Made by a program: the position numbers and the translations under genes. Below are positions 9,241 to 17,457 of a stretch of DNA of 64,000 nt, in pieces (the stretch's first letter is position 1; each line of letters starts with the position of its first letter). Source of the stretch: Roseobacter ponti (GTDB lineage Bacteria > Pseudomonadota > Alphaproteobacteria > Rhodobacterales > Rhodobacteraceae); NCBI RefSeq assembly GCF_012932215.1, contig NZ_CP048788.1:1426001-1490000 (forward strand), read 5' to 3'. A model generated the notes under the pieces. That model saw only the letters and a program-made list of their open reading frames with translations, was not told the origin of the DNA and made no database searches.

Positions 9241-9415
9241 CCCGCGTGCCCCGTCCTTCGTTATGGTTTGTTAGCGGTATCTCCGGGCAAAAGACAGTGC
9301 CCCTTCACGGTCAAACACGGAAATCTAACCGATTCAGTCTATACAGGTCAGCTTTTGTGACCTATTATTGGTGCCAGAATGTGCAAGACTGAAAATGCGC
9401 CGGGGAGGGCCACAG

Positions 9416-12400
9416 ATGAGCACGCAGAAGATTACCCTGAACGACCGCTATGATCTCGACAAAAGCCCGGTGCTGCTGAACGGCACACAGGCGCTGGTGC
9501 GGCTTGTGCTCATGCAGAAGGCCCGTGACCGGGCGGCGGGGCTGAATACCGCGGGTCTGGTCACCGGCTATCGCGGCTCGCCGCTGGGCGCTGTCGACAT
9601 GCAGATGCAGCGGGCGCTGAAACAGCTTGGCGCCCATGATGTGACCTTTCAGCCGGGTCTGAACGAAGATCTTGCGGCAACGGCACTCTGGGGCAGCCAG
9701 CAGGCGGAACTGCGCGGCGAGGGTAAATACGACGGCGTATTCGGTCTGTGGTATGGCAAGGGGCCGGGCGTGGACCGGTCAGGCGACGTGATGCGCCATG
9801 CGAATATGGCAGGCTCATCGAAATACGGCGGCGTGCTGATGGCTATGGGCGACGATCACACAGGCGAATCCTCGACCGTGCTGCATCAGTCGGAATTTGC
9901 CATGGTGGACACCTATATGCCGGTGGTCAGCCCCGCAGGCGTACAGGAGATCCTGGATTACGGTCTTTACGGCTATGCGCTGTCGCGGTTTGCCGGAGTC
10001 TGGGTCGGCCTGAAAACGATGAAGGATACGGTCGAGGTGACATCCGTGGTGGACGGGCGGCCGGACCGGCTGTCCTTTGTGGACCCTGAGTTTGAGATGC
10101 CGGAAGGCGGGCTGAACATCCGGCTCAACGACGAGCGGATCGGGCAGGAAGCCCGGCTGATCGACTATAAACGCTATGCGGCGGAGGCCTTTTCCAACGC
10201 GAACAAAATGGACAAGCGCGTCTGGGGTAAGCCGGGGGCGAAGATCGGTCTGGTGGCGGCTGGCAAGAACTGGCTTGATCTGGTGCATGCGCTGAGCCTG
10301 CTGAACATCGATGAAGCCGAAGCAGAGCGGCTTGATATCACGACTTACAAGGTCGGACAGACCTGGCCGCTGGATATGAAAGGCTTTCACGACTGGGCCG
10401 AGGGGCTCGATCTGATCATCGTTGTCGAGGAAAAGCGCAAGCTCATTGAGGTGCAGATCAAAGAGGCGATTTTTGATGACCGCGACGGACGCCGTGTGTG
10501 GGGCGGGCGCAAAGACGGCAAGGAGTTCTTTACCGCGAAATGGGCGCTGAACCCGATTGTTATCGCGCAGAAACTCGGTGAAGCCCTCATTGAGGAAGGG
10601 CGCAGGACTGATGGCATCGAAGCGGGGCTTGCCAGTCTTGATGAGGCCCGGCGGTCGGATAATGCCGAGGATATCGCTGCGCGACTGCCCTATTTCTGCT
10701 CGGGATGTCCGCACAATACCTCGACAAAAGTGCCCGAGGGCAGCCGTGCCTATGCCGGTATCGGGTGTCATTTCATGGCGCTCTGGATGGACCGCGAAAC
10801 CTCAGGGTTCACGCATATGGGTGGTGAAGGGGCAAACTGGATCGGGGAGGCCCCGTTTTCAAAACGCGCGCACGTGTTCCAGAACCTCGGTGACGGGACC
10901 TATAACCACTCGGGCGTTCAGGCCATTCGTGCGGCGCTGAGCAATGATACGAACATCACCTATAAAATTCTTTATAACGACGCCGTCGCGATGACCGGCG
11001 GGCAGGGCAACGATGGCGACCTGAGCGCGCCGCGCATCGTGCGCGAGCTTCAGGCGATGGGGGTAAAGACCCTGGCCGTTGTCTATGACGAGAAGGAAGA
11101 TGTGGATTTTGACGCGCTCAGGGGCGTGGACATTCACGAACGCGCACATTTGCAAACTGTTCAGGAGAAGTTTGCAAAGACACCTGGCGTTTCAGCGATT
11201 GTCTATATTCAGACCTGTGCCGCCGAAAAACGCCGCCGCCGCAAACGCGGGCTTTTCCCCGACCCGGACAAGCGGGTCTTCATCAACACGGATGTCTGCG
11301 AGGGCTGCGGCGACTGTGGCGTGCAGTCCAACTGCGTCTCTATCGTGCCGAAGGAAACCGAGCTTGGCCGCAAACGGGCGATCGATCAGTCGAGCTGCAA
11401 CAAAGATTTCAGCTGCGTGAAAGGGTTCTGCCCGTCGTTTATCACGCTCGAGGGTGCCGAAGTCCGCAAAGAGGCCACCACGAAACTGGAGATACCCGAC
11501 CTGCCGGAACCTGAACTGCCGGCGATCAAAGGCACGTTCAATGTGGTCATCACCGGGGTCGGCGGCACGGGCGTTGTGACCATCGGCGCGGTGATGGCAC
11601 AGGCCGCACATCTTGACGGTAAGGGTGCGGGCATGATGGAAATGGCAGGGCTCGCGCAGAAGGGCGGTGCCGTGCACATCCATTGCCGGATTGCCGAAAA
11701 TCCGCATGATATCAGCGCGATACGGGTTGCGACCGGAGAAGCCGATGCGCTGATCGGAGGCGATCTGGTGGTGTCTGCCGGGGCGTCGACCCTTGGGCTG
11801 ACGCGCAGCGGGCGCACCGGTGCTGTGGTCAACAGCCATGAGATCATCACCGGCGATTTTACCCGCGACACAGAATTCCGACTGCCCTCTGAGCGGCTTA
11901 CCCTGGCGCTCGAAGCGCGGTTGCGCGACCGGGTCGATCTTTTCGATGCCTCTGATCTTGCAAAGGCTGTGCTGGGCGATTCGATTTTTTCAAACATGAT
12001 GATCTTTGGCGCAGCCTGGCAGCGCGGGTATCTGCCGCTGTCGCTGAAGGCAATCCGCGAAGCGGTGACCCTGAACGGTGCAGCCGTTGAGCGCAATCTG
12101 CGGGCTTTCGAGATCGGTCGCTGGGCTGTGCTTTATCCGCAGGAAGCCCGCGACATTTCCCAGCCCAAAGTGATCGCGCTGCCGCGCACAGAGGCAGACA
12201 AAATCACTTTTCGTGAAGACCATCTGGTGGCCTATCAGGGGCGCCGCCTTGCCCGCCGGTATCGCCGGTTTGTTGATGAGATCGACGACAGGGATATCCG
12301 CGCGGAGGCATTAAAAAGCTATCATAAACTACTGGCGTATAAGGACGAGTATGAGGTTGCCCGTCTGCTCCTGAGCTCCCGGGAAAAGGCGCAGGCCGAG

Positions 12401-12814
12401 TTTGCAGGCGACTTTAAGATGACCTTTAACCTTGCCCCGCCGATGCTGTCGAAACCCGGCCCTGACGGACGACCTGTCAAACGCGAATTCGGACCCTGGC
12501 TTGAACGCCCGCTGCGAATTCTTGCGGGACTGAAAGCACTGCGCGGCACGCCTCTTGATGTGTTCGGTTACACGGCTGAGCGCCGGATGGAGCGTGCGCT
12601 CATCCGCCAGTATGAAAAGGATATGAAAGAGGTCCTGCCGCTCCTGACGGATGCGACACGGGCTGCAATCATCGCGCTCGCGGCCCTGCCGCAGGACATT
12701 CGCGGGTTTGGTCCGGTCAAGCTGGCCGCCGAGCAGAAAGCGGCGAAACGGCGCGAGGAACTGCTTGCCGTGATCCGATCGGGTGGCGCATCTCAGGCAC
12801 AGGCCGCCGAATAG
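9416..12814 (+). CDS. Indolepyruvate ferredoxin oxidoreductase, fused alpha-beta type
   Basis: A 1132-residue thiamine-diphosphate, iron-sulfur enzyme that oxidatively decarboxylates aryl- or branched 2-oxo acids to acyl-CoA with ferredoxin as acceptor; in proteobacteria it serves amino-acid breakdown. The N-terminal pyruvate-ferredoxin-oxidoreductase-like domain begins with GLVTGYRGSPLG; the TPP-binding part contains HMGGEGANWIG and LGDGTYNHSG (about residues 465-500); a cysteine cluster CEGCGDCG with later CNKDFSC is at about 625-670; the gamma-type domain begins with ITGVGGTGVVTIGAV (about 710). This is the single-chain fusion common in alphaproteobacteria. ATG 9416 has a GGGAGGG site; the frame starts 16 codons earlier without one. 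Contains a TTTGCAAA pair at 11149. Confidence 0.92.
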   Translation: MSTQKITLNDRYDLDKSPVLLNGTQALVRLVLMQKARDRAAGLNTAGLVTGYRGSPLGAVDMQMQRALKQLGAHDVTFQPGLNEDLAATALWGSQQAELRGEGKYDGVFGLWYGKGPGVDRSGDVMRHANMAGSSKYGGVLMAMGDDHTGESSTVLHQSEFAMVDTYMPVVSPAGVQEILDYGLYGYALSRFAGVWVGLKTMKDTVEVTSVVDGRPDRLSFVDPEFEMPEGGLNIRLNDERIGQEARLIDYKRYAAEAFSNANKMDKRVWGKPGAKIGLVAAGKNWLDLVHALSLLNIDEAEAERLDITTYKVGQTWPLDMKGFHDWAEGLDLIIVVEEKRKLIEVQIKEAIFDDRDGRRVWGGRKDGKEFFTAKWALNPIVIAQKLGEALIEEGRRTDGIEAGLASLDEARRSDNAEDIAARLPYFCSGCPHNTSTKVPEGSRAYAGIGCHFMALWMDRETSGFTHMGGEGANWIGEAPFSKRAHVFQNLGDGTYNHSGVQAIRAALSNDTNITYKILYNDAVAMTGGQGNDGDLSAPRIVRELQAMGVKTLAVVYDEKEDVDFDALRGVDIHERAHLQTVQEKFAKTPGVSAIVYIQTCAAEKRRRRKRGLFPDPDKRVFINTDVCEGCGDCGVQSNCVSIVPKETELGRKRAIDQSSCNKDFSCVKGFCPSFITLEGAEVRKEATTKLEIPDLPEPELPAIKGTFNVVITGVGGTGVVTIGAVMAQAAHLDGKGAGMMEMAGLAQKGGAVHIHCRIAENPHDISAIRVATGEADALIGGDLVVSAGASTLGLTRSGRTGAVVNSHEIITGDFTRDTEFRLPSERLTLALEARLRDRVDLFDASDLAKAVLGDSIFSNMMIFGAAWQRGYLPLSLKAIREAVTLNGAAVERNLRAFEIGRWAVLYPQEARDISQPKVIALPRTEADKITFREDHLVAYQGRRLARRYRRFVDEIDDRDIRAEALKSYHKLLAYKDEYEVARLLLSSREKAQAEFAGDFKMTFNLAPPMLSKPGPDGRPVKREFGPWLERPLRILAGLKALRGTPLDVFGYTAERRMERALIRQYEKDMKEVLPLLTDATRAAIIALAALPQDIRGFGPVKLAAEQKAAKRREELLAVIRSGGASQAQAAE
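11149..11178. promoter_or_regulatory. TTTGCAAA-N14-TTTGCAAA paired palindrome, copy 2
   Basis: Exact TTTGCAAA at 11149-11156 and 11171-11178, separated by 14 bp, inside the indolepyruvate oxidoreductase coding sequence. Because 22 is not a multiple of three, the two octamers are read in different frames (as ...LQ... and ...FA...), so peptide conservation does not explain their identity. Confidence 0.55.
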
Positions 12815-12899
12815 ATTTACCGGACCGTCACAATTTTGGAGTAAGCTCAGCGCTGACCTGTTATGACAACGGTATCAGACCGGGGACGCGCGCAGCACG

Positions 12900-13772
12900 A
12901 TGCACCAGAATATTGCACGTGACATCAGCTATTCTTACTCAGCGGCGACCCGTGGTGGTCGTGCGCTGATACGGCTGATGGAAAATTCGACCGGACGCCT
13001 GCGCCTGATAAAACGCGCGGCAGGATATGAAAACGACGTGGCTGCCGGTCGTGAATTTTTTGACGTCATGGTCGAACGCTATGGTCTGAGCCTTGATATT
13101 GCTCATGGCGCGCTTGACAATATTCCGCGTGACGGCCCGCTGATCCTGCTGGCCAATCATCCCTACGGGATCCTCGACGGGCTGATGATGGGGCATATCC
13201 TGACGCGCACGCGGGGTGATTTCAGGCTTCTGGCCAATTCGGTGTTTCGCAGGGCCACAGAGCTTGACCGTGTCATTCTGCCCATCAGCTTTGACGAAAC
13301 TAAGGAGGCCGTGGCGCTCAATATCGCAACGCGTAAAGTGGCTCTGGACTATCTGAAAGATAACGGCGCCATCGGGATTTTCCCGGGCGGCACGGTCAGC
13401 ACTGCGATGCGGCCGTTTTCCCGCCCCATGGATCCGGGCTGGCGCAGTTTCACCGCCCGCATGATCGCCAAATCAAACGCCACCGTGGTGCCGATGTATT
13501 TCGACGGGCACACCAGCCGGCTGTTTCAGATTGCCAGCCATACGCATAACACGTTGCGCATGGGGCTGCTGATCAAGGAATTCGGCAAACGCGTCGATAC
13601 CCCGGTTCGGGTGTCGATCGGCCGGCCCATCGAACGTTCTGTTCTTGACCCGCTCTCACGGGACAGCAAAGCGATGATGGATTTCCTCCGAAAAGCCACG
13701 TATGAGCTTTCACCAGACCCCGAAAAACGATTTGATCTGGGGTATGAGTTCGAAGAACGGCACCGGCACTGA
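12900..13772 (+). CDS. Lysophospholipid acyltransferase-family (PlsC-like) protein
   Basis: A 290-residue acyltransferase. The catalytic block reads LLANHPYGILDG at about residues 80-92, an H-x5-D spacing found in the hemolysin/ornithine-lipid-acyltransferase branch instead of the common H-x4-D; the second block IFPGGTVST (about 158-166) corresponds to FPEGTRS, and VPMYFDG follows. It probably moves acyl groups from acyl-ACP or CoA to a lyso-lipid at the inner face of the membrane; the exact acceptor (glycerophosphate, ornithine lipid or other) cannot be told from sequence. Lies 24 bp before murI on the same strand, possibly co-transcribed. Confidence 0.8.
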   Translation: MHQNIARDISYSYSAATRGGRALIRLMENSTGRLRLIKRAAGYENDVAAGREFFDVMVERYGLSLDIAHGALDNIPRDGPLILLANHPYGILDGLMMGHILTRTRGDFRLLANSVFRRATELDRVILPISFDETKEAVALNIATRKVALDYLKDNGAIGIFPGGTVSTAMRPFSRPMDPGWRSFTARMIAKSNATVVPMYFDGHTSRLFQIASHTHNTLRMGLLIKEFGKRVDTPVRVSIGRPIERSVLDPLSRDSKAMMDFLRKATYELSPDPEKRFDLGYEFEERHRH

Positions 13773-13796
13773 TCCGGCGCCTGCGGGGGCCGGGAC

Positions 13797-14606
13797 ATGG
13801 CAGTAGGTATTTTTGACAGCGGGTTGGGCGGGCTGACCGTTCTTGATGCGGTGACGCAAAGGTTGCCGGACGTTCCCTTCGTCTATCTCGCGGACAGCGC
13901 GCATGCGCCTTATGGTGTGCGGACATCAGATGATATCTTTGAGCTGACCTGCAGTGCCGTCGAACGGCTCTTTGATGCCGGCTGCAATCTGGTGATCCTT
14001 GCCTGCAACACGGCATCGGCGGCAGCGCTCCGGCGGATGCAGGAATCCTGGGTGCCGCGTGACAGGCGGGTGCTGGGCGTCTTCGTACCGCTCATTGAGG
14101 CGCTGACCGAACGGCAGTGGGGTGACAACTCTCCGCCGCGCGAAGTGGGCATCAGACATGTGGCGCTTTTTGCAACTCCCGCAACAGTGTCCAGCCGGGC
14201 GTTCCAGCGCGAGCTGGCCTTTCGTGCGATCGGAGTGGACGTCGAGGCACAGGCCTGTGGCGGCGTGGTGGATGCAATAGAAGACGGGGATATGATCCTC
14301 GCAGAAGCGCTGGTGCGCAGCCATGTCGATGCACTGCTGCGCAAAATGCCGCAACCGGACGCCGCGATCCTGGGCTGCACGCATTACCCGCTGATGCAGG
14401 AGAATTTTCAGGCTGCGCTCGGGGCGGATGTACGGGTTTTCAGCCAGGCGTCGCTCGTGGCGGAAAGCCTCGCTGACTATCTTGAGCGGCATCCGGAGAT
14501 GCAGGGAACCGGCGAAAGCGCGTTTCTGACAACCGGAGACCCGGGCCGCGTCAGTGACCGGGCGACGCAGTTCCTGCGACGACAGATCGTTTTCACCGCC
14601 GCCTGA
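13797..14606 (+). CDS. murI: Glutamate racemase
   Basis: Cofactor-independent racemase that makes D-glutamate for peptidoglycan; cytosolic. The 269-residue protein shows the whole signature: [13 protein letters not shown] at residues 4-16, [11 protein letters not shown] (30-40), the first catalytic cysteine in ACNTAS (Cys70) and the second in GCTHYPL (Cys194, His196). ATG 13797 immediately precedes the family N-terminus. It follows the acyltransferase by 24 bp and precedes argC by 28 bp, in a rightward run of genes that continues to the cytochrome c maturation genes. Confidence 0.95.
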   Translation: MAVGIFDSGLGGLTVLDAVTQRLPDVPFVYLADSAHAPYGVRTSDDIFELTCSAVERLFDAGCNLVILACNTASAAALRRMQESWVPRDRRVLGVFVPLIEALTERQWGDNSPPREVGIRHVALFATPATVSSRAFQRELAFRAIGVDVEAQACGGVVDAIEDGDMILAEALVRSHVDALLRKMPQPDAAILGCTHYPLMQENFQAALGADVRVFSQASLVAESLADYLERHPEMQGTGESAFLTTGDPGRVSDRATQFLRRQIVFTAA

Positions 14607-14634
14607 TTTTTCTTCCGCCTTACGGACAGGACAC

Positions 14635-15663
14635 ATGACACATTCCATCGCGATTCTGGGCGCTTCCGGGTACACCGGCGCCGAACTCATCCGGCTGATT
14701 GCCGGCCACGCCACAATGAAAATCACCGCTCTGGGGGCCAACTCCAAAGCGGGACAAACCATTTCTCAGGTGTTTCCGCATCTGCGTCATCTGGATCTTC
14801 CGCCACTTTTGCAAATCGATGAGATTGACTTTGCAAATATTGATCTGTGCTTTTGTGCGCTGCCCCATAAAACCAGCCAGGAGGTCATCGCCCGCCTGCC
14901 TGCGGATCTGAAGATCGTTGATCTGAGTGCCGATTTCCGCCTGCGTGATCCTGAGGCCTATAAAAAGTGGTACGGCAATGCTCACGCGGCGGTCGCGCAA
15001 CAGGAGGAGGCGGTTTACGGGTTGACTGAATTTTACCGCGATGAAATCCGCTCCGCGCGGCTTGTGGCGGGCACCGGGTGCAACGCCGCCACGGGACAGT
15101 TCGCTTTACGTCCGCTGATTACCGGCGGGCTGATCGATCTCGACGATATTATTCTCGATCTGAAATGCGCGGTCTCAGGAGCCGGACGCAGTCTGAAAGA
15201 GAACCTGCTGCACGCCGAGCTTTCCGAAGGGTATCACGCCTATGCCATCGGCGGTACGCACCGTCATCTCGGTGAGTTTGATCAGGAATTCTCAAAGCTG
15301 GCCGGCCGTCCGGTGCAGGTTCAGTTCACGCCGCACCTTGTCCCGGCTAACCGCGGTATCCTCGCGACCGTTTACGTCAAAGGTGACGCGGAAGCCATTC
15401 ATAATGCTCTTGAAAGCGCCTATTCAGCAGAGCCGTTTATTGAGGTTCTCCCCTTTGGCGAGGCTCCCAGTACGCGGCATATCCGCGGTTCGAACTTCTG
15501 CCATATCGGTGTGACCAGCGACCGTCTGCCCGGCCGTACAATTATTGTCGCGGCTTTGGACAACCTGACAAAAGGCTCCAGCGGGCAGGCGTTGCAAAAT
15601 GCCAATCTGATGTTAGATATTGAGGAAACCGAAGGGTTGATGATGGCCCCGCTGTTCCCGTGA
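14635..15663 (+). CDS. argC: N-acetyl-gamma-glutamyl-phosphate reductase
   Basis: NADPH-dependent reduction of N-acetylglutamyl-phosphate to the semialdehyde, third step of arginine synthesis. The 342-residue protein begins with the nucleotide-binding [20 protein letters not shown] and has the active-site cysteine at 149 in [13 protein letters not shown], slightly unusual compared with the common PGCYPT form. The C-terminal part has [12 protein letters not shown]. The frame opens earlier (14554), overlapping murI, but the ATG at 14635, with ACAGGAC before it, matches the family start. Six bases separate it from ccmE. Contains a TTTGCAAA pair near 14808. Confidence 0.93.
   Translation: MTHSIAILGASGYTGAELIRLIAGHATMKITALGANSKAGQTISQVFPHLRHLDLPPLLQIDEIDFANIDLCFCALPHKTSQEVIARLPADLKIVDLSADFRLRDPEAYKKWYGNAHAAVAQQEEAVYGLTEFYRDEIRSARLVAGTGCNAATGQFALRPLITGGLIDLDDIILDLKCAVSGAGRSLKENLLHAELSEGYHAYAIGGTHRHLGEFDQEFSKLAGRPVQVQFTPHLVPANRGILATVYVKGDAEAIHNALESAYSAEPFIEVLPFGEAPSTRHIRGSNFCHIGVTSDRLPGRTIIVAALDNLTKGSSGQALQNANLMLDIEETEGLMMAPLFP
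14808..14837. promoter_or_regulatory. TTTGCAAA-N14-TTTGCAAA paired palindrome, copy 3
   Basis: Exact TTTGCAAA at 14808-14815 and 14830-14837, again 14 bp apart, within the 5' part of argC. Spacer sequence differs from copies 1 and 2, so only the octamers and their distance are conserved. Confidence 0.55.
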
Positions 15664-15669
15664 GATGAC

Positions 15670-16125
15670 ATGAAAAGTCTGAAAAAACAACGCCGTATTC
15701 AGGTTATTGCCGTTGCCCTGGTGGCTCTTACGCTTTCCACGGTGCTGATCGGCTATGCCATGCGTGACGGGATTAATTTCTTTCGTGCGCCGAGCCAGGT
15801 CATCGCCGAGCCACCCGGGCCTGATGAGGTCTTTCGCATTGGTGGCCTTGTGACCGAAGGGTCAATCCGTCGCGGTGAAGGCGAGACGATCAGCTTCAGC
15901 GTAACCGACGGCGGCGCCGTTGTCCCGGTCACTTACACCGGAGTTCTGCCAGACCTGTTTGAAGAAAATCAGGGGATGGTGGGCACCGGAAAATACATCA
16001 GCGGTGTCTTTGAAGCCACTGAAATACTTGCAAAACATGATGAAACCTATATGCCTAAGGAAGTTGTGGATGCCCTGAAGGCGCAAGGCGTCTATCAGGA
16101 CCCGGACAAAGACCCGGAAGGCTGA
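15670..16125 (+). CDS. ccmE: Cytochrome c maturation heme chaperone CcmE
   Basis: Periplasmic heme chaperone that binds heme covalently and hands it to CcmF/CcmH for attachment to apocytochrome c. The 151-residue protein has one N-terminal membrane anchor (about residues 9-29), then the OB-fold domain with RIGGLVTEGS and VTYTGVLPDLFEENQGMVGTG, and the heme-binding histidine at 123 in LAKHDETYMP with the downstream Tyr127. Six bases after argC. In many relatives ccmE is followed directly by ccmF; here the endolysin and holin genes intervene. Confidence 0.96.
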   Translation: MKSLKKQRRIQVIAVALVALTLSTVLIGYAMRDGINFFRAPSQVIAEPPGPDEVFRIGGLVTEGSIRRGEGETISFSVTDGGAVVPVTYTGVLPDLFEENQGMVGTGKYISGVFEATEILAKHDETYMPKEVVDALKAQGVYQDPDKDPEG

Positions 16126-16150
16126 CAGCGTACGCTCGTCTCAATCTGTT

Positions 16151-16158
16151 TTAACCAT
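16151..16158 (+). promoter_or_regulatory. Possible CtrA half-site upstream of the endolysin gene
   Basis: TTAACCAT matches the CtrA half-site known from Caulobacter and lies 48 bp before the endolysin ATG. The CckA-ChpT-CtrA pathway controls gene-transfer-agent release in Rhodobacter capsulatus. An isolated 8-mer is weak evidence; the placement is what makes it worth noting. Confidence 0.35.
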
Positions 16159-16205
16159 TTGCTGATCATTCTGCCGCCCGTGATACGAGCGCAGAGGGGA
16201 CAGCC

Positions 16206-16817
16206 ATGCAAACGGTCAGAGATATTGCCAGCGATATAGTGGCCCGGGAGGGCGGGTTTGTGAACGACCCTGACGATCCGGGCGGAGCGACCAACCATGG
16301 CGTCACGATCCACACCCTGCGGCGTCTGGGGATCGATAAAAATCAGGACGGGGCCATTTCAATTGCCGACGTTCGGGCGCTTACCCGCCATGATGCCATT
16401 GAAATATTTGAGAAACATTACTTTCGAAAGCCTCTGATTGCACAGCTGCCGGAGCCGCTTCAGGCGTCTGTCTTCGACATGTATGTGAATGCCGGCGGTA
16501 ACGCCGTGAAAATTCTGCAGCGTCTGCTCAGAGACATGGGGTTCCCGCTGGCCATCGACGGCGCGCTCGGGCCGCGCACCATTGCTGCGACGCGGGAGGC
16601 CTGGGCCAGTGCGCCCGACCACCTCGTTGATGCTTATGGTATTGCGCGCCGGAATTACTATTTCCGCATCGCCGACAAGCGTCCGGCAAGCCGGAAATTT
16701 GCGCGCACACGGGCAGGCGGCAAGGGCGGATGGATCAGGCGGGCAGAGGAATTTATCTCTGCGCAGTATCATCTCAGCGATCTTCAGTTTCAGCAAAGGG
16801 TGGCATCATGGGCCTGA
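16206..16817 (+). CDS. Endolysin, glycoside hydrolase 108 type (gene-transfer-agent lysis)
   Basis: A 203-residue peptidoglycan hydrolase. The N-terminal catalytic domain (about 1-95) has the GH108 signature EGGFVNDPDDPGGATNHGVT with the likely catalytic Glu15; residues 100-190 form the PG-binding_3-like domain seen after GH108 (LAIDGALGPRTIAA). No signal peptide, as expected for a phage-type endolysin that needs a holin. Its stop overlaps the holin start by 10 bases, so the two are coupled. In R. capsulatus an endolysin/holin pair encoded away from the main GTA cluster releases the particles, and this pair fits that cassette. An ordinary prophage remnant is the alternative, but no other phage genes are near. 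Confidence 0.85.
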   Translation: MQTVRDIASDIVAREGGFVNDPDDPGGATNHGVTIHTLRRLGIDKNQDGAISIADVRALTRHDAIEIFEKHYFRKPLIAQLPEPLQASVFDMYVNAGGNAVKILQRLLRDMGFPLAIDGALGPRTIAATREAWASAPDHLVDAYGIARRNYYFRIADKRPASRKFARTRAGGKGGWIRRAEEFISAQYHLSDLQFQQRVASWA

Positions 16818-17398
16818 TCACAGGAATACTTACCGCGATTTTTGGCGGTGGACGCAATGTGTTACGCGAGACAGCTGAAGTGTTTCGCGAAAACGCCGAG
16901 GGCGATGCTGTCCGCGATCAGGAACTGCGGATCGAGTCGCTGAAGCAATATGCACGTGAGTTCGAATCCAAACGCGACGGGCTCTTTGACCGGATCATGG
17001 ATGGTATTAACCGTATTCCGCGCCCTGCGCTGGCGCTCGGGACGCTTGGCCTTTTCATCGCCGCGATGGTGGATCCCGTGTGGTTTGCCGCGCGGATGCA
17101 GGGCATCACCCTGGTGCCGGAGCCGCTCTGGTGGTTGCTTGGCGTGATCGTGTCATTTTATTTCGGTGCGAGGCATCAGGTAAAAAGCCAGCAGTTTCAG
17201 CGCTCTGTCGCTCAGACTATGGCGCATGCTCCGCGTGTGATCGAAAATATAGCAGCACTTCAGGCGCTGCGTCCTGACACTCCCGGCCTTGCAGATACGG
17301 GCACCGACGCGCGGCTTACTGCGGTATCGGTCGAACCGGATGCCAACCCGGCCCTTGAAGCCTGGCAAAGCCGCCGCGCAGCCCCCGCGACAAAGTGA
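16808..17398 (+). CDS. Holin of three transmembrane-segment type (gene-transfer-agent lysis)
   Basis: A 196-residue membrane protein. A short N-terminal hydrophobic segment (MGLITGILTAIFGGG), a charged coiled region with FRENAEGDAVRDQELRIESL, then two strong membrane segments (about 75-95 and 110-128: LALGTLGLFIAAMVDPVWFA and PLWWLLGVIVSFYFGARH), followed by a soluble tail. This is the 'holin of 3TMs' layout. It presumably forms the inner-membrane lesion that lets the upstream endolysin reach the wall. ATG 16808 lies inside the end of the endolysin gene. The frame begins earlier (16730), but that would overlap the hydrolase domain by 88 bases without reason. Confidence 0.82.
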   Translation: MGLITGILTAIFGGGRNVLRETAEVFRENAEGDAVRDQELRIESLKQYAREFESKRDGLFDRIMDGINRIPRPALALGTLGLFIAAMVDPVWFAARMQGITLVPEPLWWLLGVIVSFYFGARHQVKSQQFQRSVAQTMAHAPRVIENIAALQALRPDTPGLADTGTDARLTAVSVEPDANPALEAWQSRRAAPATK

Positions 17399-17457
17399 TC
17401 CGGTGAGCGGGCGCTTTGTCATTGGACGGCGCCCGCTGCGGGCTTATAGTCCCGCTC

